From an uncultured Flavobacteriaceae bacterium (lineage in GTDB: Bacteria; Bacteroidota; Bacteroidia; Flavobacteriales; Flavobacteriaceae): 64,000 nucleotides of DNA. The stretch spans positions 1 to 64,000 of the forward strand of contig CANLWB010000005.1 in the NCBI GenBank assembly GCA_947494695.1, in the 5' to 3' direction. The notes beneath the pieces are model-generated. The model was not told the origin of the DNA. It searched no databases and saw only the letters and a program-made list of their open reading frames with translations. Below are positions 8,898 through 17,716 of the stretch, one piece after another. The position numbers were made by a program, and so were the translations under genes. Positions within the stretch are counted from its first letter, which is position 1. Every line of letters begins with the position of its first letter.

Positions 8898-9281
8898 TCA
8901 ATTAAAATTGTATGTCCCCAGGACCTCATAGTTTTGTATGGTAAAACTTGTTGAATCGATTAGTTTAGCAAATTTAAGAGCCTCCTCATCCTGCATGAAC
9001 GTTTTTTGAACGCGTTCTACGTCTTCCTTGCTTTTCCATAAAAAGATGTCCATGTATCCATTCTCGGTCTTAATAAAATGTCTTTTTATAAGGCCTTTAC
9101 TTCTTGAGCAATAGTTTTTGTTAAAAGCATCTGAGGCCAACTTAAGTGTTTCTTCGGTAACATTTTCGGCAGTTTTGTAAGTGGTAATTTCAATAATCAT
9201 AGACGTTTTGTTTTTAGAATTAAAAGATGAGTAAATAATAACTAACAGTAATGAAATTGTAAGTAAGAAAGATATTTTCAT
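8898..9281 (-). CDS. Exported or membrane-anchored protein with dimeric alpha/beta-barrel (ABM-like) domain
   Basis: A 127-aa protein whose first about 20 residues (MKISFLLTISLLLVIIYSS) form a signal peptide or anchor. Residues about 28-120 resemble an antibiotic-biosynthesis-monooxygenase/ferredoxin-like fold: a beta strand MIIEITTYKT, a helix AFNKNYCSRSKG, then RHFIKTENGYMDIFLWKS and a helix with VQKTFMQDEEALKF. The domain family covers monooxygenases, dehalogenases and haem-degrading enzymes. An exported member is less common. The assignment is from overall pattern; no catalytic residues can be named. It is convergent with the preceding accessory genes and stands alone. Confidence 0.5.
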   Translation of the reverse strand: MKISFLLTISLLLVIIYSSFNSKNKTSMIIEITTYKTAENVTEETLKLASDAFNKNYCSRSKGLIKRHFIKTENGYMDIFLWKSKEDVERVQKTFMQDEEALKFAKLIDSTSFTIQNYEVLGTYNFN

Positions 9282-9567
9282 ATGATAGGTTTTGAAAAAA
9301 TAAAGATCAAATCTATCCGTAAATACGGATTCTAAACAATAAGATTGTTTAAGAAAAATGACTATTCATTAATTTTTTATTGGGTTATAAAAAAATGAAT
9401 TTTGAATATCCGCATGCATTCATGATACTATGACTACAGGCTCTTCACTTTCTGCCCGCCCGGCAGGCGTTCTGAATGATAAAATCATTGGGTTTTCTGG
9501 TTTCTGATAAATTACGGACATTCATAAATGAATTGTGCCAGATCAAAGTGTCGTTTGAAGATATTAT

Positions 9568-9610
9568 AAAAAAGTAAGACCGCATAAATCATATGATTAT
9601 ACGGCCTTAC
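9568..9610 (-). terminator. Strong intrinsic terminator reading on the minus strand, without an upstream gene
   Basis: GTAAGACCGCATAAATCAT (9574-9592) pairs with ATGATTATACGGCCTTAC (9593-9610) to make an imperfect stem of about 18 bp. On the minus strand it is followed directly by six T (A at 9568-9573 on the plus strand). No minus-strand open reading frame lies within the 500 bp to its right, so the transcript it would end is unknown; a small RNA is one possibility. Confidence 0.5.
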
Positions 9611-10111
9611 GGTTCATAGTTTGGTAGTTAATTAAGCTTATAGACTGTTTTTACATGAAAGTTAACGATGCAGTCATTTCATGTTCTAAAAATTGAGCTT
9701 ATTGAACAAAAAGCTATTGGTTTTTATATCTAAACCATACATGTAAATGTAAAAAGAGAAGGGGTGAGTAATGTTTTTTTATACACGAAAATTTTAAGGT
9801 TAATGTTTTTTTATTCTTTCAAGAATTATGCCATGTATTTATTGTGCTTTATAAAATATACTTTATTAGGATATTACGCTAAAACCTTTATGAAAATTGA
9901 ATTCGAAATGCTCTGGATATATCATGGTTAATTCATGGTTCAGGAGGGTATTAATTATAAAAGAATTTCGATCAAAATCGAGAGTTTTTTACTAAATCCT
10001 CAAAATCAACAATACTTAATTATTAATCTGATATTTATTTTTTATTACGTATTTTTTACATGATAAATTAAGTAAAAATACTTAGTTTTGTATAATTAAA
10101 AATACGTAGTT
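9611..10111 (+). promoter_or_regulatory. Long leader region upstream of the nitrate transporter with nested dyads
   Basis: The 830 bp between the gene ending at 9281 and the transporter hold no gene. Close to the transporter are a -7 box TAGTTTTG at 10083-10090 (fits TAnnTTTG), a dyad TAAGTA-N4-TACTTA at 10069-10084 overlapping it, and an 11-bp perfect inverted repeat TACGTATTTTT (10046-10056) / AAAAATACGTA (10098-10108) enclosing the promoter. These are candidate operators for a nitrate or nitrogen regulator. The -33 element is not clear. Confidence 0.45.
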
Positions 10112-11548
10112 ATGGTGAATATGCAAGCTGAAAAAGCAACAAAATTAGCACTTTTAAACTTTAAAGATGTATCAATACGCACATTTTGGATTACTTCCAT
10201 ATCATTCTTTATGTGCTTTTTCTCTTGGTTTGGTATCGTGCCATTTATGCCCGATGTGGTAAAGGATTTAGGCTTAACCCCGGATCAAAAATGGAACTCG
10301 ATTATTTTAGCAGTTTCAGGAACTGTATTTGCGCGTTTACTTATAGGTAAATTATGTGATAAGTTTGGTCCAAGAATATGTTATACATTTTTATTAACCT
10401 TAGGAGCCATTCCGGTAATTTTACTGGGACTGGTGCAAACGCCGCTTCAGTTTTTAATATGTCGTTTGTTTATCGGTTTTATTGGAGCATCGTTTGTGAT
10501 CACCCAGGTGCATACATCTTTAATGTTTGCATCAAACATCGTTGGTACTGCTAATGCGACTTCTGCAGGTTGGGGAAATCTTGGAGGTGGAGCCAATCGT
10601 TTAGGGATGCCGCTTATTGCAGCAGCGGTAGTGAGTTTTGGTGTCGCCGAGGCCAATGCATGGAGATACTCCATGATTGTAGCTGGAATTATATGCTTCT
10701 TAATGGGAATTGTGTACTACTTTTTCACACAAGATACACCAAAAGGAAATTTAAAAGATTTAAGAGCTTCGGGAGTTGAAATTGAAAAGAAAAAGGATGA
10801 AGTAGGTTTTCTTGCAGTATTAAAGGATTATAGAATTTGGATATTATTTTTAATATATGCAGCCAGTTTTGGTATTGAGCTTACCGTCTATGGAACTATG
10901 GACGATTATTTACAAAATACTTTTCAGTTAGAACGTTTAACGGCTGGTAATATCGTATTGTCGTTTGCGCTTATGAATATATTTGCCAGGACATTGGGAG
11001 GCTTCTTTGGAGATAAATTTGGTAAGTTGAAAGGTTTAAGAGGACGTGTGCTATTTCTATCGTTCATACTAACCGTACAAGGCATTATGTTGGTTACGTT
11101 TTCGTTAACCACAAGTATCGTTATAGGATTTGTATTCTTAATCCTGTTTAGTTTAAGTGTTCAAATGGCAGAAGGAGCTACGTTTTCTGTAGTTCCTTTT
11201 ATTAATAAAAAAGCCATTGGATCGGTATCAGGTATTGTAGGAGCAGGAGGTAACGTCGGTGCATTTTTAGCAGCATTTTTGCTTAAGTCGAAATCGGCTT
11301 TGGCAGAAAAAACAGCCATTGCAGCGAATCAAGGACTAGGAGAGGAAGCGATTAAAGCTGCGCAATCTGCAGCGTCTTCAGCAGCAGTTTCAAATGGATA
11401 TTTGATAATAGGTCTCATTGTTGTAGTAACCGGTTTTGTGGCATTAGCTATTAAGTTTTCCAAAGCAGACGAAGAAGAAAATGCTATAACTGTTACAACC
11501 AAAGATCCGCAAATAAAAGAATTGGAGCCTGTAAAGGTAAAGAGTTAA
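10112..11548 (+). CDS. narK: NarK/NrtP-type nitrate/nitrite MFS transporter
   Basis: A 478-aa inner-membrane transporter of the nitrate/nitrite porter branch of the major facilitator superfamily, with about 12 transmembrane segments. Family hallmarks are an Arg in the second segment region (SGTVFARLLIGKLCDKFGPR, near 72-91), the glycine-rich nitrate signature SAGWGNLGGGANRL near 150, and its C-half counterpart GSVSGIVGAGGNVGAF near 370. It feeds the assimilatory nitrate reductase encoded 250 bp downstream. Nitrate/proton symport versus nitrate/nitrite antiport cannot be decided from sequence. ATG at 10121 is an alternative start. A clear terminator follows at 11555. Confidence 0.92.
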   Translation: MVNMQAEKATKLALLNFKDVSIRTFWITSISFFMCFFSWFGIVPFMPDVVKDLGLTPDQKWNSIILAVSGTVFARLLIGKLCDKFGPRICYTFLLTLGAIPVILLGLVQTPLQFLICRLFIGFIGASFVITQVHTSLMFASNIVGTANATSAGWGNLGGGANRLGMPLIAAAVVSFGVAEANAWRYSMIVAGIICFLMGIVYYFFTQDTPKGNLKDLRASGVEIEKKKDEVGFLAVLKDYRIWILFLIYAASFGIELTVYGTMDDYLQNTFQLERLTAGNIVLSFALMNIFARTLGGFFGDKFGKLKGLRGRVLFLSFILTVQGIMLVTFSLTTSIVIGFVFLILFSLSVQMAEGATFSVVPFINKKAIGSVSGIVGAGGNVGAFLAAFLLKSKSALAEKTAIAANQGLGEEAIKAAQSAASSAAVSNGYLIIGLIVVVTGFVALAIKFSKADEEENAITVTTKDPQIKELEPVKVKS

Positions 11549-11554
11549 AAATTT

Positions 11555-11585
11555 CCTCGAAGAATTGCTTTCGAGGTTTTCTTTG
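11555..11585 (+). terminator. Intrinsic terminator after narK
   Basis: CCTCGAA (11555-11561) pairs with TTCGAGG (11570-11576) around an 8-nt loop and is followed by TTTTCTTT. It separates the transporter from the reductase gene. Confidence 0.6.
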
Positions 11586-11589
11586 TGAC

Positions 11590-11644
11590 TGTTATTCCTG
11601 CCAATATAATACTGGCCTGTTTCTTCAGTAGTGCAGGAATAACA
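11590..11644. repeat. Inverted repeat, REP-like
   Basis: TGTTATTCCTGC (11590-11601) and GCAGGAATAACA (11633-11644) form a perfect 12-bp inverted repeat around a 31-nt loop. The ATTCCTGC...GCAGGAAT core resembles the repeats at 1-316 and 59001-59030. It lies directly behind the narK terminator. Confidence 0.45.
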
Positions 11645-11800
11645 AATCAAAGGTTAAAGAAATTAAATTCTATTTTTAAAACACCAATTTTTATCAATTT
11701 AATGATTTAAAGAAGGTATTTTGAGGTATTGCGAATAATTAGTAGTAAGCCTTGATTTGAATAGAAATATTGTTTTAATTAGTGTAAAACACGGTTATTA

Positions 11801-14800
11801 ATGATTAAAAATGAGGTAAAAACGACATGCTCGTATTGTGGTGTTGGTTGCGGAATTGTAGTTAAGAAAGACACCAATAATAAAGTTTTTGTAGAAGGAG
11901 ACAAAGACCATCCGGTAAATAAAGGAATGTTATGTTCTAAGGGAATGAATTTACACTATGTTGTAAACGATATGTCCGATAGAATTTTATATCCAGAAAT
12001 GAGATGGAGCAGATCGCATCCGCGTGAACGTGTAAGTTGGGATGATGCCTTAGACAGAGCAAGCAGCGTTTTTAAATCAATCATTAAAAAACATGGCCCC
12101 GATAGTGTGGGGTTTTATGTTTCGGGACAGAGTCTTACCGAAGAATATTATATAGCTAATAAGCTTACAAAAGGGTTTCTGGGAACCAATAATATAGACA
12201 CCAATTCACGATTATGTATGAGTTCTGCAGTGGTTGGTTACAAAAAAACTTTTGGAGAAGATAGTGTTCCTATTTCTTATGAAGATATAGAATTGGCAGA
12301 TTGCTTCCTCATTACAGGAGCCAATCCGGCGTGGTGTCACCCGATTCTTTTTAGACGCATTGAAAAACGCAAAGAGGAGAATCCAAATGTTAAGATTATT
12401 GTGATAGACCCGCGTAAGACCGATTCGGCCAATTTTGCCGATCTACACTTACAACTTACTCCTGGGACAGACATTATTCTTTACAATGCGATAGGAAGAC
12501 GTTTGTTTGAACGCGGATTAATTGATAAAGATTTTATTAAGAACCATACGGAAGGTTTTAAAGATTATAAAGAACTTTTATTTAAAACGTCGCTTAAAAA
12601 GGCATCCAATCTGTGTGGGGTGCCAGAAAAAGATATTAAGAAGGCGGCCGATATTATTGGAACCTCAAAAGGGTTTATCAGTATGTGGGCCATGGGGTTA
12701 AACCAAAGTGTGGTTGGGGTTAATAAAAATGTAGCCCTGTTAAATTTATCGTTAATAACTGGTCAGGTAGGAAAACCAGGATCGGGCCCATTCTCACTAA
12801 CGGGTCAACCCAATGCTATGGGGGGACGAGAAGTTGGAGGAATGGCTAATTTATTGGCGGTACATAAAGATTTAATGAATGAGGAACACAGACGTGAAGT
12901 GGCGCAGTTCTGGGGTGTAGAAAAAATAAATCCTAAACCTGGATTTACGGCAACCGAGATGTTTGATGCCCTGGAAAGTGGTGAGATGAAAGCTGTTTGG
13001 ATCGTTTGCACCAATCCGTTGGTGAGCATGCCAAACACATACCAGATTGAACGCGCCATGAAACAGGCTAAATTTGTTGTAGTTCAGGATATCTCCTTTA
13101 AATCAGATACGGTAGATCACGCAGATTTAGTGCTTCCGGCAGCTGGTTGGTTGGAGAAGGAGGGAACGATGACTAATTCAGAGCGCCGTATTTCGTATTT
13201 ACCAAAAGAATTGGACCCACCGGGAGAAGCAAGACCTGATGTTGAGATATTTTGCGATTTTGCTCAAAGAATGGGATTCCGGGGGTTCAACTATAATAGT
13301 GCCGAAGAGATATACAGTGAGTATAGTTCTATGACTAAAGGAACAAACATTGATGTATCGTTTTTAAATTACGACCGTTTAAAAAGCGAAGGAACGTTTC
13401 AATGGCCGGTTCCAGAGTACAGGCACCAAGGTACACCAAGGCTTTTTGAGGATAAACAGTTCTATACACCATCAAAGAAGGCCATTTTTAATATTCCAAC
13501 GGCGATAGAGAATACATCTTTTAAGACTTCAGAGGAGTATCCGTTAATATTAACTACCGGACGTATTCGCGATCAATGGCATACCATGACCAAGACTGGT
13601 AAAGTTTCCAGGTTAAAGACGCATTACCCAACACCGGTTTTAGAAATCAATCCTGTTGATGCCTATCTCAATAAAATAAAGGAAGGTGATATTACAGAGA
13701 TAGCAAGTAAAAATGGAACCGTAAGAGTACGTGCCAAAGTCACCGAAACCATCAAGAAAGGTGTGGTGTTTTTACCTATGCACTGGGGAAAACAGTTGCA
13801 AAACGATTTAAACAGAGCGAATAACTTAACCAATACACATGTTGACCCGGTTTCTAAAGAGCCAGATTTTAAGTTTACCTCTGTTTCTGTTAAAAAATAT
13901 GAGAAACCAAGAGAAAAAATAATCATTGCGGGGGCCGGTGCAGCAGCATTTAGGTTTATCCAAAATTATAGAGAACATAATGAAAAAGACGAGATTCATG
14001 TGTTTTCAAAAGAATCCAACCTATTTTATAATAGAGTTTTATTACCAGAATATGTCACAGAGGAATTAACATGGGAGCAGCTTTTAAAGATTAAAAATGT
14101 TGAGTTAAATAAACTTGATGTCAATCTGCACCCTGGGATTTTAATTTCTAATATCGATAAAGAAAAAAAGGAAGTTACAGATAGTAATGGTGAGTTACAT
14201 AGTTATGATAAATTAATTCTGGCTACAGGTAGTCGCGCATTTATACCAAGAGATGCGCAAATCGATTTACCTGGACGATTTACCATGCGAAATAAAACAG
14301 ATGCCGATGAGTTTAAGGCTTATCTAGATGCTACTAATTTACCTCCGGAAGAGCAACATGTGGTGATTGTTGGAGGTGGGTTACTAGGACTGGAGTTGGC
14401 AGCTGCTATGAAGCATAAAGATGCTAAGATTACTATTGTACAAAGAGCCTCTCGCCTTATGGAGCGCCAATTAGACAAGGTGTCCAGTAAACTATTAGCC
14501 TTAGATGTACAAGAACGTGGTATTCAGATTTATTTCGATAATGAAGTTAGTACCGTATTTGATGATGATGAGACCAACGAATTAAATATCACCCTAAAGA
14601 GTGGTAAGCTCATCACAGCACATGCTATTGTTTACGCTATAGGAACCATACCAAATGTTGAAATAGCAAGAAATAATGGTATTGTATGCGGGCGTGGGGT
14701 GCAGGTGAACCAGCATTTACAATCATCGGATCCCGATATATTCGCAATAGGGGAAATTGCAGAGTATAACAACCAATTGTTCGGAATCACTTCGGCGGCA

Positions 14801-15322
14801 GAAGAACAGGCTACTATTTTGGCCAAGTTTATTGCTGGGGATGTTAGCTGTGCCTACAATGGATCGGTATTAATGAACATTTTAAAGTTTAATGATTTAA
14901 GTCTTTGTAGTATTGGAGATATTATTGCTCCCGATGGTGATGACAGCTATGAAGAAATCATTTTTACAGATATTAAAAAACGCTACTATAAAAAATGTGT
15001 GGTTAAAGACGATTTATTGGTAGGAGCTGTTTTAATGGGAGATAAGAGCGAATTTGCCGAGTTTAAAACCATGATTGGCAGCAAAATTGAAATGGGAGAT
15101 AAACGCGATAAACTACTTCGTGGAACGTCTAACGATGTCCCTGTTTTAGGAAGACTCGTTTGTTCATGCAGTCAGGTAGGTGTTGGAAATATAGAAGAAG
15201 CCATAGCGAAGGGGTGTACAGATTTCACCAAACTATGTAACCAAACTGGTGCTGGTTTAGGTTGTGGAAGTTGTAAAACGGAAGTTCGAGAAATACTTAA
15301 CGAATCTAAAGTGCTAGCATAA
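11801..15322 (+). CDS. nasA: Assimilatory nitrate reductase fused to FAD/NAD(P)H and BFD [2Fe-2S] modules
   Basis: A 1173-aa cytoplasmic enzyme reducing nitrate to nitrite for assimilation. Residues 1-690 form the Mo-bisMGD catalytic unit: [4Fe-4S] ligands in CSYCGVGCGIVV near residue 10 with a fourth Cys in MLCSKGMN, the Mo-ligand Cys in SRLCMSSAVVGY near 147, and a molybdopterin-dinucleotide-binding C-terminal part near 590-690. Residues about 705-1090 are a NirB-like FAD/NAD(P)H reductase (IIIAGAGAAAFRFI, then VVIVGGGLLGLELAAAM). Residues about 1115-1165 are a BFD-type [2Fe-2S] domain (CSCSQVG...GCGSCKTE). The protein thus carries its own electron input. No signal peptide. Stop overlaps the next start (TAATG). 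Other species encode these modules separately as NasA and NasB/C. Confidence 0.92.
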   Translation: MIKNEVKTTCSYCGVGCGIVVKKDTNNKVFVEGDKDHPVNKGMLCSKGMNLHYVVNDMSDRILYPEMRWSRSHPRERVSWDDALDRASSVFKSIIKKHGPDSVGFYVSGQSLTEEYYIANKLTKGFLGTNNIDTNSRLCMSSAVVGYKKTFGEDSVPISYEDIELADCFLITGANPAWCHPILFRRIEKRKEENPNVKIIVIDPRKTDSANFADLHLQLTPGTDIILYNAIGRRLFERGLIDKDFIKNHTEGFKDYKELLFKTSLKKASNLCGVPEKDIKKAADIIGTSKGFISMWAMGLNQSVVGVNKNVALLNLSLITGQVGKPGSGPFSLTGQPNAMGGREVGGMANLLAVHKDLMNEEHRREVAQFWGVEKINPKPGFTATEMFDALESGEMKAVWIVCTNPLVSMPNTYQIERAMKQAKFVVVQDISFKSDTVDHADLVLPAAGWLEKEGTMTNSERRISYLPKELDPPGEARPDVEIFCDFAQRMGFRGFNYNSAEEIYSEYSSMTKGTNIDVSFLNYDRLKSEGTFQWPVPEYRHQGTPRLFEDKQFYTPSKKAIFNIPTAIENTSFKTSEEYPLILTTGRIRDQWHTMTKTGKVSRLKTHYPTPVLEINPVDAYLNKIKEGDITEIASKNGTVRVRAKVTETIKKGVVFLPMHWGKQLQNDLNRANNLTNTHVDPVSKEPDFKFTSVSVKKYEKPREKIIIAGAGAAAFRFIQNYREHNEKDEIHVFSKESNLFYNRVLLPEYVTEELTWEQLLKIKNVELNKLDVNLHPGILISNIDKEKKEVTDSNGELHSYDKLILATGSRAFIPRDAQIDLPGRFTMRNKTDADEFKAYLDATNLPPEEQHVVIVGGGLLGLELAAAMKHKDAKITIVQRASRLMERQLDKVSSKLLALDVQERGIQIYFDNEVSTVFDDDETNELNITLKSGKLITAHAIVYAIGTIPNVEIARNNGIVCGRGVQVNQHLQSSDPDIFAIGEIAEYNNQLFGITSAAEEQATILAKFIAGDVSCAYNGSVLMNILKFNDLSLCSIGDIIAPDGDDSYEEIIFTDIKKRYYKKCVVKDDLLVGAVLMGDKSEFAEFKTMIGSKIEMGDKRDKLLRGTSNDVPVLGRLVCSCSQVGVGNIEEAIAKGCTDFTKLCNQTGAGLGCGSCKTEVREILNESKVLA

Positions 15323-16758
15323 TGAAGCAGGAGGAACGATACAGATTACGAATAAACGGAGGTGTCTTATCACCCGGAGAACTAAAATATATTTGTGAAG
15401 CCGCAGAAGGGCTTGGTTTAGATGCGATTTCTTTTGGTTCCAGACAAGATATTATATTTCCAGAAGAGATAGACGAGAGTAAATTTGATCAGTTTGATAA
15501 AATTCAGTTTTTTAAACCTAAACGTGATGGTGTAGAAAATGTATCGTCATCTTATGTATCTGCCGAAATACTACCTAGTACATCCTGGCTTACCAGTGAT
15601 AGGTATTTGTATGTTTTAGAACAGTTTAAGCATACGTTGAGTTTGCGCGTTAATGTTATCGACCCGAAACAGCGATTAGTGCCTTTATTTACAGGAAATG
15701 TAAACTTTATAGCCTCAGAGCACGATGACTATTGGTACTTATATGTAAGACTTCCGGGTTGGGAGAAAACTCAAATGTATCCTGCGCTCATTTATAGCTG
15801 GGATATGGATAAAGTAGAGCGTGCCATTGAAAATGTGCTAAAGGAAGAACCAGAAACCATTGAAACACTTTTCGAATTGGTTAGCGATTCTGCAGATACC
15901 AATAACAGAACCGTAGATAAACCTTTGGAAGTTCCATTTTATCCGTTTCCATATTATGAAGGTATGAATCGTATAGGGCCAGATAGGTATTGGTTAGGGT
16001 TATATTGGAGAAACAATCGATACGATTTAGCATTTTTAAAGGCGATGTGCGATTTGTGTTTTGAAAATAAAATTGGTAAAATTTCTATTACCCCTTGGAA
16101 ATCGTTTATTGTTAAGGGGATTCCGTTAAAACATAAACTGCAATGGGAGAAGCTTTTAGGGAAGTTTGGTATTAATGTGCGTCACTCTATGTTGGAAATG
16201 AACTGGCATGTACCTGTGAATGACCTTGATGCCCTAAGCTTGAAGAAATACCTGGTTACCAATTTCGATCAGAATGATATTAGTACCTATGGATTAACCT
16301 TTGGAATTACAAGTTACGAAAGCGATACGTATAACTTCACCTCGATAGTGGTAGAAAAAAATAAACAACCCGAAGCCATTGGAGATTTTAAAATTAGAGA
16401 TACGTATAATCTTTTATATGCCAAAAACTTTGATCCCAATACCAGGGAATATCTCATGCACGTTCAGGATGTAGATAAAGTAGAGTTGCCAGGGTTATTA
16501 ATGGAGCTTAGTCAGCTGTATTTTGAACAATTAGGCACCGAAAGAGAAGAAGAGAAAGGCGTAGAATTGGTAACAGAAAAGATAGAGGAAGAGGTTTACC
16601 AATGTAAACATTGTTTAACGATCTATGATGAAACTTATGGGGATTTAACTCAAAATATCCCTGCAAATACATCGTTCGACGACCTTCCAGATACTTACGA
16701 GTGTTCACTATGTGAAGCTCCAAAGAGCCATTTTGAGAAACAGGTGTTGGTTAAATAA
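15322..16758 (+). CDS. Rubredoxin-domain protein built on nitrite/sulfite-reductase half-domains
   Basis: A 478-aa cytoplasmic protein translationally coupled to the nitrate reductase. Residues 1-60 (RLRINGGVLSPGELKYI...) and about 222-290 (YWLGLYWRN...ISITPWKSFIVKGI) both look like the ferredoxin-like half-domain of sirohaem nitrite/sulfite reductases. Residues about 428-475 form a rubredoxin: CKHC, then CSLC, the two knuckles that bind one iron. I find no C-x5-C...C-x3-C set for the sirohaem/[4Fe-4S] centre, so it is unlikely to reduce nitrite itself. An electron-transfer or chaperone role for the reductase, or a partner of a nitrite reductase encoded elsewhere, is inference. Such proteins are usually named simply rubredoxin. 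Confidence 0.75.
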   Translation: MKQEERYRLRINGGVLSPGELKYICEAAEGLGLDAISFGSRQDIIFPEEIDESKFDQFDKIQFFKPKRDGVENVSSSYVSAEILPSTSWLTSDRYLYVLEQFKHTLSLRVNVIDPKQRLVPLFTGNVNFIASEHDDYWYLYVRLPGWEKTQMYPALIYSWDMDKVERAIENVLKEEPETIETLFELVSDSADTNNRTVDKPLEVPFYPFPYYEGMNRIGPDRYWLGLYWRNNRYDLAFLKAMCDLCFENKIGKISITPWKSFIVKGIPLKHKLQWEKLLGKFGINVRHSMLEMNWHVPVNDLDALSLKKYLVTNFDQNDISTYGLTFGITSYESDTYNFTSIVVEKNKQPEAIGDFKIRDTYNLLYAKNFDPNTREYLMHVQDVDKVELPGLLMELSQLYFEQLGTEREEEKGVELVTEKIEEEVYQCKHCLTIYDETYGDLTQNIPANTSFDDLPDTYECSLCEAPKSHFEKQVLVK

Positions 16759-16963
16759 GTTGTTTTCCTTCCCAATATATATGTTGGTCTAGGTAGAGCA
16801 CAGAACTTTAGTTGCTAAAATTAACCAAGGGCTCTACGTATTTTCAACATAACTGCAATCATGATTCACCAAATGGTGATCGTTCAATTATGTGTACTAA
16901 GTAGCGGTCCTGGCAGATGAAAAAAAGGGATAGTTCTTTGTTAAGAAATTAAACGCTATATGT

Positions 16964-17422
16964 TCAAGATCTGGGTTTGTCAATTCCCCGGTCATACATA
17001 ACAATACTTCCGGCTACAGATACATTCAAGCTCAATTGCGATTTAAACTTCACAAGAAAATGACTGTTTTCAATGGCTTGATTTGACAATCCGTGATCTT
17101 CGGCTCCCAATAAATAAACACAACGTCTAGGATGATGAAAAGTCTCTAAATCTTCGGCATTATCGGTTAGTTCAACCCCAACAATTCTGGCTCCTTTAGG
17201 AAGGTTTTTGAAAAAGTCGTCAAAGCTTTCATAGTGGAAATAAGGCATAGATTTTACGGCATTATGGGTGTCGCAGGCTTGTTTTGCATACCGGTTTCCA
17301 ATGGTAAAAATAAAACTAGCGCCTAGATTTTGTGCCGATCGCCAAAGTACACCAAGGTTTTCAGGTGTTTTTCCGTTCTGTATCCCTATTCCGAAGAATT
17401 CATTTTCAAAGTTATCTACCAT
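16964..17422 (-). CDS. TrmH/SpoU-family RNA methyltransferase
   Basis: A short (about 152 aa) SPOUT-class 2'-O-ribose methyltransferase. The three SpoU motifs are present: NLGVLWRSAQNLGA near 17-30 (motif 1, catalytic Arg), YLLGAEDHGLS near 104-114 (motif 2), and LSLNVSVAGSIVMYD near 130-144 (motif 3, the trefoil-knot SAM site). The protein ends soon after motif 3, as in the minimal single-domain members; substrate RNA is unknown. I chose ATG at 17422 since the domain starts there; the frame is open to 17464. Convergent with the nitrate operon. Confidence 0.85.
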   Translation of the reverse strand: MVDNFENEFFGIGIQNGKTPENLGVLWRSAQNLGASFIFTIGNRYAKQACDTHNAVKSMPYFHYESFDDFFKNLPKGARIVGVELTDNAEDLETFHHPRRCVYLLGAEDHGLSNQAIENSHFLVKFKSQLSLNVSVAGSIVMYDRGIDKPRS

Positions 17423-17600
17423 AAGTTCAAAAATAAGTATTCTATAGGATCTATTAGACATCACAACTTTAAAATCCCATGATAAGGAGATTAAAAAATA
17501 ATGGGTGTGAAGTTATATGAAATTCATGGTTACTACCGATTTTATAGAGAGGTTATGATAAGGAGAGGTGCTTCTTTTTACGATCGAAATCGTTTGAAAT

Positions 17601-17691
17601 ACCATTCGTCGACACTTAATTGCCATCCACCGACAGTAAATTTGAGTCAAACGAAATCAAAGCTTTAACCTTTTTCTTTGTTTTACCTTAC
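17601..17691 (+). promoter_or_regulatory. LytTR-like site 1: three 21-bp-spaced half-sites and -7-like box, upstream of the H-NOX operon
   Basis: ACCATTCGTCGACAC (17601-17615), GCCATCCACCGACAG (17622-17636) and TGAGTCAAACGAAAT (17643-17657) are direct repeats starting 21 bp apart. TACCTTAC at 17684-17691, exactly 41 bp after the start of the last half-site, is in the place of a -7 element. The first half-site closely resembles the known AlgR (LytTR) target CCGTTCGTC. Same architecture at five other places in the window. Confidence 0.6.
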
Positions 17692-17716
17692 CCTCGTAAA
17701 CCCCTACAAGATACAG

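Noticed and set aside
15322-16758. Functional assimilatory nitrite reductase (NirA)
   Set aside because: The cysteine ligands for the sirohaem/[4Fe-4S] centre are absent.
16866-16880. Palindrome CACCAAATGGTG behind the rubredoxin gene
   Set aside because: The loop is too short for a terminator hairpin; the half ACCATTTGGTGA recurs at 25262 but without 21-bp partners, so I do not count it as a LytTR-like site.
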